Of a DNA stretch of 64,000 nt, positions 11,846-22,769 are shown in pieces. The stretch is from Humulus lupulus (taxonomy: Eukaryota; Streptophyta; Magnoliopsida; Rosales; Cannabaceae). The translations under genes were made by a program, and so were the position numbers. Every line of letters begins with the position of its first letter. The first letter of the stretch is position 1. The notes beneath the pieces were generated by a model that worked only from the letters and a program-made list of their open reading frames with translations, did not search any database and was not told where the DNA came from. Location of the stretch: assembly GCF_963169125.1 (NCBI RefSeq), contig NC_084800.1, positions 54,854,866-54,918,865 on the forward strand. Reading direction: 5' to 3'.

Positions 11846-13879
11846 ATATCATATTAAACATATAATATAATCTACTGTAAATTAGCAACAATTTTTTTTT
11901 TTTTAAAACTAACAAGAAACTTAAATTTAAAATCTACGTATAATATTTAATACTACATTAAATATATAATATTTTTTGTCACTCCCAAATTCAAAAACTA
12001 GAACAAACATAAATTTAAACAAAAATAAATAAATTTAAAATATGATATTTATTTCAAAGTTTATATGACATTAACATAAATTTAATAAAAATAATTAATA
12101 AATTCTATAAATAAAACTAAGGAAACATGCATATTACACTTATATTTAGTATATTAATATATGTTCAGTATATTTTTAAAATTAAAAATCATATTATTGA
12201 TTTTTTTTCTTTCTAAAACAAGACAAATGATAAAAATAAAAAAGTATTTTTAAATTCGTTGGAGAAAGTGTGTGTGTGGTGTTTGGAGGGAGCCACCATA
12301 TGTCTGAAACAACTTTTTTTTTTCCTAACTAACAGGAAAGAACCAAATATTTTATTTTCAAAGTGTTTATGGTAATGTTAATGAAGTGAACTTGGTAAAA
12401 GTTTAATTTGAGTAGAAGTATATTTTTCTAATTTAGAGCACAATTTCAATTGAAGAATATATATATTATACCATATTAATATGTATTTGCCTTCCTTTAA
12501 AAAAAAAAAAAGGCATTGCCTTCCTTTTTAAAAAAAAAAAATATATATATATATATATATCATTGCATCTACTAAATCGGTGATAAAATATCTGTAAAAA
12601 AAATTGGTGATAAATTAGAAGAGAAGGTGCCATATAAATATGGCTAAACTTTAATAATCAATCTTCATGCTCATAGTAGTAGTAAATAACTACTGGTTAG
12701 GATAATTCTGATCTCTTTTTCTCTATTTTTTTTATAAAAAAAATTGACTAGGTCTAGATGTAAGCACTTTATGAAAGGAATCCAACTTTGAACATGCTAG
12801 ATGTATTATTAAGTAAATTAAAAATAATAGATCTTGCTTCAATTATTCTTCCATGTCCTCCAATGGATCTAATATAATACACTTTAGGACACAAATTAAA
12901 GAATAATTACTTTTAGATGGAACTTGTTAAGATACTACAATAATCCCTGAATGTGGCATAAACGCGTGCCATTTGGTCACCAAATATTCAAATGAGATAA
13001 GAAAGTAATTTTTTTTCTTCCTTTTATACAAGGGATGGGGAAGATGTTAATGGCATTGCTATAAGTTGCATATTTTATGTTGATTGATATAATTTAGTAT
13101 TGAATTTCACTTATTTTATTTTAAATAAAAAGAGGTGAGACCCCATACTAAATTATTCAATAAAAATATATTATATAAAATGGTACTATGTACAATTAGT
13201 GCCGCTTATTAAGTATTGATATTTGTTTAGACGTTTACATATAAAGTCATTTAATATTTAACTATATTTGTTTTCTTCATGTGATTTTATAAAAAGAAAA
13301 TACAAATAAAAGATAACTACATTAATTTGGTTTGTCAATTTTTCTTACGTGCTCTTTGAAATTAGTATTTTTTACCAAACGAAAAAAATAATATAAGAAA
13401 TAATAATAATATTATTTTATTATAAACATACACATGTTTAGACCATAGAAGATGTGCTGTGCTTCAATGCACAATTGTAAAAGTTGAGTAAAAATTAATA
13501 TTTAATTAATGCTCATATAATATTTATTGAAAATATACAAAAATAATATTTGTACTTTATATTTTATTGTTGATAGTTAATGATAATAATAAAATAGTAA
13601 AGTAAAAAGTCTAGCATTTAATGATAATAGATATAAATAATAATAAAATAATAAAAAAAATGTATTATTTATGCATCATGATATATTGTGTATCAAAAGA
13701 TGACCAAACTTTTAGTATGTGCCAAATTTGGCACAACTATTGACACATCATTGGATTTTTTTTTTGTAATGTGAGCTATATTTTAGTAATGCATCACAAT
13801 TTTAACACTCTATGCTCTTATGTTTACATAATTCAAAACTTATCTATTCATATCATTCATGTTAGAGGGTATAGTAAAT
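11846..13879. other. AT-rich non-coding stretch
   Basis: I see no gene. The sequence is very AT-rich with poly-A/poly-T runs, an AT dinucleotide microsatellite at about 12540-12560 and a short duplicated GCCTTCC...poly-A segment just before it (about 12490-12540). Short ORFs here have no recognisable composition or motif. Confidence 0.6.
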
Positions 13880-14080
13880 TTGTTGTCCAATTTTCTAAGA
13901 GCATCCTTGATTCATGTTCGCTGGACAACCAATAAGACTGCTCAGATGGTGGAAGATGAACTTGTTTGGCTAGAAAATTCTCCTCATTTTGTATTTTGCG
14001 TTTTATATTTATAGGTTGTAAAATACTATGATTTTATTTTTCAATGAATAAAGTTCATTGTTACAAAAATATAAAAAGAA
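13880..14080 (+). mobile_element. Possible 3' remnant of a LINE (RNase H-like C-terminus plus 3' UTR)
   Basis: One frame (13880-14010) reads a short peptide ending in a HVRW-TTNKTAQ ... VWLENSPHF pattern. This resembles the C-terminal RNase H-like tail of plant non-LTR retrotransposons, where an N-x2-AH motif and a W-E-x-P-P stretch are usual; here His is replaced by Gln. A stop is followed by AATGAATAAAG and an A-rich end, as in LINE 3' UTRs. The assignment is from memory of the family and the fragment is short. Confidence 0.4.
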
Positions 14081-15387
14081 GAATTATACTTTATTTTAAT
14101 AAAAAATAATTTAATATTATTATCATAAGCTAATTTTTTAAAATATATTTTTATATAGTTAAAAAAATATCATAAAACATATATATTTATTTATATATGT
14201 ATCATTCTAATGTAGAGTATTTTGTTTTTCTACAAAATTTCAATAATTTATTATAATTTCAAATTGAAATTAGTATAAATACCTTCGATTCCTACTACAA
14301 TTTTTTTTTAAAATAAATGAACTATTTAGTTATTTTAATTTATCAATTTGATTACTAGTTAATATATGTATCATTCTAATGTCGTAACTTTTATTTTTAA
14401 AAATAATAGTAACTAAGTCAGCTTTGTTCTTTTTGAATTTTTTTAGTTTTTAATTAATTTTAAATTTATCTATGTATTGTATATATTTTTTAACTTGCTA
14501 TATAATATGTACATGGAATCGATAGTATTTTTTTTAAAATGTGAGTGGTATTAGATATTTTAAAAACTAATAATTTTGGTATAAATTACTAAGGAAAACA
14601 TCAAAATTAAAATGGACATCGCGAAAAAAGAAAGGAAAAGACAAAAGTTAAAGACCACTTCTCTTTTTTTTTTTGTTTCTCTTTCCTTTTGCTGAAATAG
14701 GTGATTAAATATGAATGCAATTTTTTTTTCTCTCCAATCATTAGAATTAGAAAATTGATATAGAAAAAAAAAAAAAAAGTACGCTTGCACTAACAACAAT
14801 GTTCTTTTTTTATTTAAAAAAATAAATACAAATGCTGTGTTTGAGTCACCACAGAGGTGTGAGAAGAGGGACCCAACAAAGCAAAGCATAGGCATTATAA
14901 CCGCAGATAGTGGCGTCAATTGAGCCTTTACTGATAATAATAATAATAATCTGAACGCCAAAGCAAAAACAGAAGTTCAGTAGTGCAGGGCCGCACGCTC
15001 GTTTAACTTTTTCATTTATTTTTCTCTCATTATATCATATTATCCACGCGTTTTCTGACCATCATATCAGCAAGCTAATCTTCTTGTTTTTCTAATTTTC
15101 TCCTATTTCACACCAAAATTTTGGGATTTTGCATGTGCCAAATCACCTACTTTGGTTTGGACCCCAACAAAAGAAACCCACTTCCCAAAATTGACAGATT
15201 GAATATCTTTCACAAGAATGCAGGTAACATTTACAAACATAGAGTTTTGGGTGTGACTCGTACTGTATCCAATGATATAGTTTTTTCAACGTTTTTGTAT
15301 GAAAGAGAAGTAATAATTATAAGGGATTTATTTGTGTGAATGAATGAGTTTCTCTCTTGTAAATTTTGACTGCTATAATGTTGTTAC
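14081..15387. other. AT-rich non-coding stretch
   Basis: No supported gene. The longest ORFs (minus strand about 14560-14961, plus strand 15121-15339) are low-complexity or Phe/Ile/Asn-rich and have no family signature. Confidence 0.55.
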
Positions 15388-15818
15388 TATTAGACTATGG
15401 TGTCCCACATGGAATATGTGTAAGAATATTGAACTATTAATAAGAACATGTGTAACTCCACTAATCACCAATTGGTTTTTAGATGGAGCCTCATGATTCT
15501 TGTCATGGTATCAAGAGCCAATTCCCTAGCGGGCATTCGATCCACACCGATCCAAAAGAGTGAGCCAAGCCGCACGAGATCCGCATAGTGCGAAAAAACA
15601 CTTGAGATCCAAAAAAATAAGCGAGCTGACAAAATGAGCCACTTGTGATCAGGTGATTCAAGATTGGTGAGCGAAAAATCGACACCATCTTGAGGGGGGA
15701 TATTAGACTATGGTGTCCCACATGGAATACGTGTTAGAATATTGAACTATTAATAAGAACATGTGTAACTCCACTAATCACCAATTGATTTTTAGATGGA
15801 GCCTCATGATTCTTGTCA
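15388..15818 (+). mobile_element. TRIM element (terminal-repeat retrotransposon in miniature)
   Basis: Two 118-bp direct repeats (15388-15505 and 15701-15818) are about 97% identical by eye and flank a 195-bp interior. Immediately after the left repeat is TGGTATCAAGAGCC. This is the initiator tRNA-Met primer-binding site with one extra A. Immediately before the right repeat is a polypurine tract, TTGAGGGGGGA. The element is flanked by the perfect 5-bp duplication GTTAC (15383-15387 and 15819-15823). It has no coding capacity, so it must have been moved by another element's proteins. Both repeats start TA rather than TG and end CA. Confidence 0.93.
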
Positions 15819-15823
15819 GTTAC

Positions 15824-16699
15824 CTTGACTTTGCATTATATATTTTCCCCATTTTTTTTCTTCAATAAAAACATATATTTACTTTATTAAAAAAAAGTGC
15901 TTGCTAGCTAGCTTGCTTCCATTGTAAAGTACATGTTGTACAGCTTATTATGATAGTGTCTCGATTTTTCCAACTGCTTGATTTTGGAACTTTGACCGTA
16001 TTGTGTGACGATGTACAGTTGATTGATCAGAGAAGTCTATAATGAGCCTTAGATATTAACTATTATTTGTACTAATATTAATAATATTCGTGCTCGCTAT
16101 AGCAAGAAGAAAAATATGTAAAAGATCTAAGATCTGGGACTTTACAGTAACTATTATTTTATTTGAAATGCGTCATTAGAAGTTTCGCTTGGAAACTCCT
16201 TGGAATTGTTGTTATTGTTAAGCTAGGTCAATGATTAATTATCGAAAACTCGGTATCCATACTGCTACATGAAGTGTTAATAAATTCAAGAAGTGTTTAA
16301 TTAATAATATATATATGTGTGTGTTTCATTTACTACTATATAAACAATTTGAAGTAAGACCAGTGATATAAATGATTTATGATTTACTATCATATTTAAT
16401 TGAATGGATAAATATGTTTCTGTTGATCAATAAGAACACCATGAACTGAATTTTATGAAAAGAGCAACAAACTAATATTTTAAAAATGAGTTCAAAACAA
16501 GAACCTACGCGGGGCAGTTGATGAAGAGCAAAACAAAATAAAAGATATATGTTATCCGATAATTATAAGTAAATACAGTAAAATATCAGGACCAAAGTTA
16601 ATAATAAATCATTAATTTCATCAAGATATATTATTATTATTATTTTGTTTTATAAGCTATTAATATTTTAAAACTTACACTACCAAACAATAAATAATT
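15824..16699. other. AT-rich non-coding stretch
   Basis: Nothing supportable was seen beyond simple AT-rich sequence and a short GT/AT microsatellite around 16305-16325. Confidence 0.5.
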
Positions 16700-17767
16700 T
16701 AACATTATTTATTTCTATTGAACTAGTCAATATGATATAATTAAATTAATTATTCAAGACTACTATATTCATTTTGATAAGAGATGACATAGGGACCATA
16801 GATCCATGAACTCAAGCTACAATAAATTAAAGTGAATTTATTTATAACAAATAATCTCACTACCTTATTAATTTATCGTGACTTCACTATAGACTCAGAA
16901 TTTCACTCTTGAATTCATAGAACGGTTTACACCAAATATAAATACGTTATCCATTATTATAACCATAACCGTCATTCATTCCTCTATAGATGATCTACTA
17001 ATGAGATCGGTGCAAATTACCATTTTATCCTTTATTGATATTTTATCCTTAACTCCAACTAAGTTCCTTGTAAATGATATTTCCGTAAACTTAATTACAG
17101 AAATTGATACTCTATCATTTAACATTTTAACCAAACTATACTTCTTAAACAAAAGCTATAGATTTCATGCCCATGATAAATACTCACTCAATTATACTAC
17201 TAAATCTCCAATATGTAAGTATGAGCTAGTATGCATGGTAAGTTGGCAACGACCAAATCAAAAGACTTGAATAATACAATTAGCAGAACATTAATCACTC
17301 AGAATTAAGATTGAATTGACCTATAGTCAACGTTGTGATATGATTAGATTGGATAATAACGATACTTACTTATCTTATCAATAATCAATATCGGTTCAGT
17401 CCAATGTAACAAAATACATCCGATCTTATCTACTTAGTCATTGCCTTGGATAAGACATTGCATCCCGAATGTGTAAGTAGATCATATCGTAAAATACTAG
17501 ATCAATGAAAATTCAATGTACTGACTTAATCTTAAGACTCATTCTTTTGAATATATAATTACAATTATAATCCACTGTAACTTAGTCACTATAATTATAA
17601 TTATTTATATATTCAAGATTTTGTAAATGTTTTTATTATTCCAATAATTATGTAATAAAACAAGCAAGCAATACAATTGTCAAATTAAATGATTTATACT
17701 TCTTTTATTAACAATATAGAATCGTGTTATATGCCCGACATGATTTTACAAGGACATAAAACCAACA
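16700..17767 (-). mobile_element. Probable Ty1/copia-type LTR (solo or fragment)
   Basis: Read on the minus strand, the sequence begins TGTTGGTTTTATGTCC at 17767, a start common in plant Ty1/copia LTRs. It continues with a long AT-rich stretch containing a TTGTTTTATTACATAAT-like region and a long body of moderate complexity. I found no gag-pol next to it and no TSD pair. The bases after 17767 are tcttc, and I could not find their partner, so the other border (about 16700) is only a composition estimate. Confidence 0.4.
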
Positions 17768-17844
17768 TCTTCTTCTTGGAAGATACTTATAAAGCTATCT
17801 TACCACTTATATATATATAATGATATTCCACTAATTAACACTAA

Positions 17845-17944
17845 TTAAGACTATATCTCATGTCAAACTCTAGTTGGTCTACCACTAAATTGTAGCTATT
17901 TATAAAGTCGACCAACTAGACTTTGACAATAGATATAGTATTAA
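17845..17944. repeat. Imperfect inverted repeat (hairpin) with 30-nt loop
   Basis: Arms 17845-17879 and 17910-17944 are reverse complements with about four mismatches over 35 nt and enclose a 30-nt spacer. The arm core is GACCAACTAGA(G/C)TTTGACA. It could be a tiny MITE or a small-RNA precursor; no TSD is evident. Confidence 0.7.
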
Positions 17945-18954
17945 AATATGATTAAGTTATACATAGTGGGTATATTACATTATTGGTCCTAAAAAATATT
18001 ATTTAATAAAGGTTATGAATGTTATATAATCGCTGGACAAGTAATTCTTACTCTACCCGCAAACGAATAATAATAATAATAATCGTGTTTCCATGCAGAG
18101 AAGCTTTTAAATAAATAAGTATTTTCTATATATAATTTAGTGGTGAAAAAAAAAATTGATATGACAGTACTGTGACAGCAATTTGATAGCAAAAAATTAC
18201 CACAAACCAGAGAAATGATAGAAAAGATTGGGATGTGTAAATGTGTACATATTATGAGGTACGTATGTAATTAATCCTTGGACCACTACCTAATTTTAAG
18301 TTATTTAGTGTTGATTATTATTGACATTTCATTGAAATTAATTAATACTTTGAAAAGATGCATGTATATATAACTCATAATATTAGGCTTTAATTAGCAC
18401 ACATTTGATATTGTCGCATTTAATAACTTGAATTAAGACATTCGAACTGATGATTTGAACTACGTATTAAGTTTATATACCATACAAAGAAACTAAAAAA
18501 GGAATGAAAGTCTTTGATGAAGAAATAATTATGTCATTTAATAACTCAACCGCTCAAATCACTTAGGCCACATGTCTCATAAATTTTTAATAAATAATCT
18601 AAAAAGAGTATCGTACTACATTTTCATTTTTTTTGCATAAAGAACATAGAGTACTACATATTCGCATACTCAATTACTGGATATACTATATAGTTAAATA
18701 GTAGATCTATAGTGACTACAGCTATTATATATATAAAATATATCAAGATTCAAGAATTGTATATTGTATTGCATAATGTTTATCTTTTTGAAAACGCCAA
18801 GTTCTAGTCCTACAATTTGGAACATTTCTCTATCGTAGGCATAGAGTAGGAAGATCGATGAGTAGGGTCTAGTCCCATTATCAATATTCCTTCCATATTC
18901 AACTCAAATAAAATGCACATTTTAATTTATCTACATATATTTTTATTTAAGAAT
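17945..18954. other. AT-rich non-coding stretch
   Basis: No gene or clear repeat was seen. Contains an ATA microsatellite (about 18070) and short AT runs. Confidence 0.5.
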
Positions 18955-19341
18955 AAAAATTATTTTTGTATCCCTGTATGATCGTGCATCCTAAATAATT
19001 CACGATATTCCCTTAAATTATGTACGTCATTGAAATATGAGACTTATGTTAGATTTCATCTTAGGTGGTTAACAGATTAATAATGTAGCATTTTGTCTGT
19101 TGATGTGTCACTGCCGTGTATATAATAATTACAATTTTGCTCTCCCAACTTTGACCGCTATATACCCCTTTTACTAAAAAAAATTATTTAATTTTTCTAA
19201 AATAATAATTAAATCCTTAAAAAATTAAAAAATTAGTTAATAAAAAATAACTCTTTTTTAGTTTTAGTTTTAGTTTTAGTTTTTCTTTTCTTTTACAATA
19301 TAAAATAAATATATTGTAGTATGAAAATTCAAAATAAATAC
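18955..19341. repeat. Left arm of a long inverted repeat that hosts element B
   Basis: The segment from about 18955 to 19320 is the imperfect reverse complement of about 34000-34447. Matching blocks include GGTCAAAGTT, the GCAGTG-CACATCA region, the TTA(A/G)CCACCTA block and TATTTATTTTATATTGT. Together with the loop now lying at 33861-33999 this looks like a fold-back or Mutator-like non-autonomous element. Element B is inserted at 19341/19342, at the inner end of this arm. I could not fix the outer termini or a TSD. Confidence 0.7.
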
Positions 19342-20221
19342 TGTTATCCAGGTTTCCGGATAGCGTTTAGATGGGTAGCCTCGGGGAAGCATAATTATCA
19401 CTATCTTTCACGAAGGATGACCAGGGCTCGCGGATGAACAGAAAGGCTTCGCCTCTCCTGTTTAGTGTCTAGCACACTCTCTCAAGTAACCGCGACCCGG
19501 AAGCTCATCAATTCTCCTGGACTCTTGAAGGGATATCCTTCGGGGAAGGTCCTTCCAGGAGAAGCACTTCAGGTTACCTTCGCGGATACAGTTCCGTGCC
19601 TCACACGGAAGAAGACCAAGCGGTCGAAGTCACGGAGGAGGCATAGTTTAAATGATACTCACCTGACACAGGATCCCGCCTGACAGGTCGAGGCCGCACA
19701 CATCCCAGCACGCCTAAAAGTGCCTTTTCGCCTACTGTTCCGCTGACAGCCTGGAAAAGACAGCTACCTTTTGGCATTCCCCATATTTTCATGTAATTAT
19801 ACCTACGTAGAGCCTTGTAGCCATGCGACTACGGTAATTGTATTCCTTATTTATGGCTGGTGTAATTAAGACTCATTGGGGCAGAGAAAAACCCTAATCC
19901 GAAACCCTAGCTATAAAGACCTCCTCATTGAATGAGGGGAGAAAAAAGAAAAATTACAGGGCAAGAACTCTGCCAAAAAATCTCTCTAGCTTCATCTTCT
20001 TCAAGAGAACCCGAGAGAAACATTGTGAGTGGGTGAGGGTCTTATACACCAGTCATTTTACTGTAATTCTCTACAAGTATAATAACATCGACTCGTGGAC
20101 TAGGGCTCGTTAACGCCTGAACCCGTAAAAAACCTGTTTGTTTATTTATATTTCTGCACTTCTACAGTTCTTATCTTTTTATTATTTTGTTTGTATTCGT
20201 TTCCGAAAAACTCGGTAAACA
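19342..20221 (+). repeat. 5' LTR of element B
   Basis: 880 bp, from TGTTATCCAGG to CGGTAAACA. A TATA box CTATAAAGA at 19911-19919 is the likely sense promoter. The short ORFs inside (for example 19465-19683) recur in the 3' LTR only because the LTR is duplicated. Confidence 0.95.
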
Positions 20222-20224
20222 TTT

Positions 20225-20242
20225 TGGTGCTTTCATTGAGAG
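20225..20242 (+). other. Primer-binding site of element B
   Basis: TGGTGCTTTCATTGAGAG starts three bases after the LTR end. The identical 18 bases occupy the same place in element C (41904-41921). It must pair with a tRNA 3' end; I do not name the tRNA because I could not match it with confidence. Confidence 0.85.
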
Positions 20243-20308
20243 CTGTAGAGAGTTGTTAGTCAGCTCTTTTTCTGTGTACGTTTTTTGTATTCACTCCGTA
20301 CTGAAAAG

Positions 20309-22769
20309 ATGGTGACTACGAGAAAATCCGCGGTACAAAACGAACCCTCGGTAGCCCAGACCGAAGGAGAAAGTACCCAAGACTCGGACTACCAGGGTGA
20401 AGACCCGACATCCCGCCAGGATCGGGTCAGCACTGAAGATACGGCATACTTAGAAAACGAAGAAGAGTATGTCCGAGACGGTTACTACAAAGACGGCTAC
20501 TACTACGAGAAGGATCCAGAACTGGTCCAAGTAGCCGAGGAACTGGTGGCCACTAAGGCCAAGCTTGCTGAGCAGGAGCGCGTCTCCGAAAAAATGCAGC
20601 GCATGATGGAGCGCCTCCGAGGCAAGCTCGGAGATCTAGGCGACTCGGACGAGGACGCCTCTGTTTTAGGTGGTGCTGATGCCACCATGCCGGATCCAGC
20701 CGTTGCTGGACCATCCAAAGCCGCCCCTAACAAGGGCAAAGAGAAAGTTGGGGAGCCTGTGCGCACTAACGCCCCTGCACCTCCTAAAGGCGTGAATCAC
20801 CAGGCCAATTGCCCCCTCCCCCCCCCCCCCCCCCCACGCGCAGAAGGTCTCTGGCGCTCCTAAGCCCAGACGTCCTTCAGCCCCAAGGGGGCACTCTGTG
20901 CCTGAAGGGCCCGGTACTAAGGCACCCAGGCCTAGGGGAAGGAACAACCGCCCCAGTGATTCCGTCAACCAGGACGGTCGAGCTGCGGACACGCACTCCG
21001 AGGATAGCTGGTCCACGGTGGACCTAAGAAGAAGGTTGGAGGCCAAGTATGAAAAGGCCAAAGGAGAAAAGGCTCGACCTCGCGGAGATGACCTGCGAAA
21101 TCATCTCAACGACAAGCTCCGGGGACGTGACCTCCCGGAGAGTGATACAAAGAGGCTCGAGGAACAGATAGCTGCCTTGACCAAGCTGGTCCGGAAGCAA
21201 AGTGGGGCCCTGTCAGACTCTGAGGAGGAAGACCCGGAACCATGTATTCGGAGGATCGCGGAAACGCCCCTCCCGGAGAACTTCAAAATGCCTCATATAG
21301 AATTATATGAGGGGAGGACAGACCCGCGCACCCATCTAGCTAAATACAACAAGATGATGCAAGTGGCGCGCGTCAGTGAGGATGCCAAATGCATGTGCTT
21401 CTCACTCACCCTTACCAAGTCCGCGGAGGACTGGTGGAAAAGATTAGCTCCCGGATCCATCCACAGTTGGAAGGAGCTACAGTCCGCGTTCAGGAGGCAG
21501 TTCATTGCTGCCCGGGACCACGACATGGAGGTTGGCTCCTTAACCAACATCAAGCAGCTACCCAATGAGAGCCTCAAAGCTTTCATTCAAAGAATGATGG
21601 AAGCTGCTGCTAAGACCAAGGTCAGCGATGATATGAAGCTGATCGCCCTTCAATCGGGGCTTACCGTCGGTTCCCTGCTATGGGGGGAAATGCAAAGGAG
21701 ACGGGCAGAAACTCTGTCCGAATTCATGTCGAAAGCTCAGGGAATCATCAACCTTGAAGATGCCTACCAACAGGCCTTTGGAGTTCCCCCAGCTCCGACG
21801 CCCTCCGTGACTGCGCCGAGCTTTGCTTCGCAGGCTCCCGCACCAGCCCTCACATTTCCAAGAGCCCAGTTCACTCCAAGCGTGTATGGGCCTTCCGCGT
21901 CTGCTCAGACGCCGAGTCAAACCCATTTCTCTGGGTACGGAGCTGTACAAACCGGATGTAGTATCGCTCCCGACCCGTCACAACCGCAAGCGGAAGGCCC
22001 AGAACAAAATCTGAGCCAATCGCGGAATAAACGAGGCGGAAGAAACTCCAACCGGGGGGACCATTCAAAGAAACCCCGGAAGGACTATGAGCCCAAGTTC
22101 ACGGAGTACACCAGTTTGATAGACTCACGAGAGAATGTCTATCGGGCGACCTGTAATATGGTCAACTACAGGAAGCCCCCGAAAGTGTCTCACGGAGGAA
22201 GGCGTCCGCGAGACTCCAATAAGAGGTGTGAGTTCCACAGAGACGTGGCGCACACCACAAACGAATGCCTTCAGCTGAAGGATGAGATCGAGTCCCTGGC
22301 AAGAGCGGGACACCTCGGTCAATGGGTGAGGATACCCATAATCTATCCCGGACAGGGAGTAGTTCACGGAGCTGCGTTCTCTCCGGGACAGAGGGGGACC
22401 GCTAGCGCTCCTGGAGCCGGTCGCCCCCAAGCTCCTGGATCTCAGTTCCCAGCGCTTCCTGCTCCGACCTCTCCGGCACCCATTGCCATGTTGGCTCCAG
22501 GACCCGGAAACCCATATCCGCCTGGCCTTGCTCTGCCATCCGTTGACGGACACGTAGCCACCATTTCCGGAGGACCACACCTTGCCGGAAGCACCCGCAA
22601 CTCCCAGAAAAGGTACTTGAGGGAGTTAGAACACACCGGGGAGATGTGCGCCTTGGTTCAGTCACCTGCTCAGCGTCCCCGAATGATGGATCTTCCCATC
22701 ACCTTCACGGAAGATGAAGCCCGACATGTGCACTTCCCCCACAACGATCCCCTCGTCGTGGAAGCCTAG
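20309..22769 (+). pseudogene. gag: gag of element B, with zinc knuckle
   Basis: The ATG at 20309 (MVTTRKSAV) is 67 bp after the PBS and begins an acidic, then coiled-coil-like N-terminus. An 18-base C run (20818-20835) shifts the frame. Before it the reading frame ends at 20861-20863; the downstream frame is open from the run to 22769. The capsid core lies at about 21290-21770 (YEGRTDP start, [12 protein letters not shown]). A Pro/Ala-rich linker with [10 protein letters not shown] follows at about 21817-21850. The knuckle at 22227-22268 is C-x2-H-x4-H-x4-C. TAG at 22767-22769 interrupts just before the protease at a likely former CAG codon. There is no stop or frameshift signal between gag and pol in the family frame, so a gag-pol fusion is expected. 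Confidence 0.92.

Noticed and set aside
14560..17270. ORFs at 14560-14961 (minus) and 17001-17270 (plus) as host genes
   Set aside because: Low complexity, no family motif, no start or splice context; the second lies inside the probable copia LTR.
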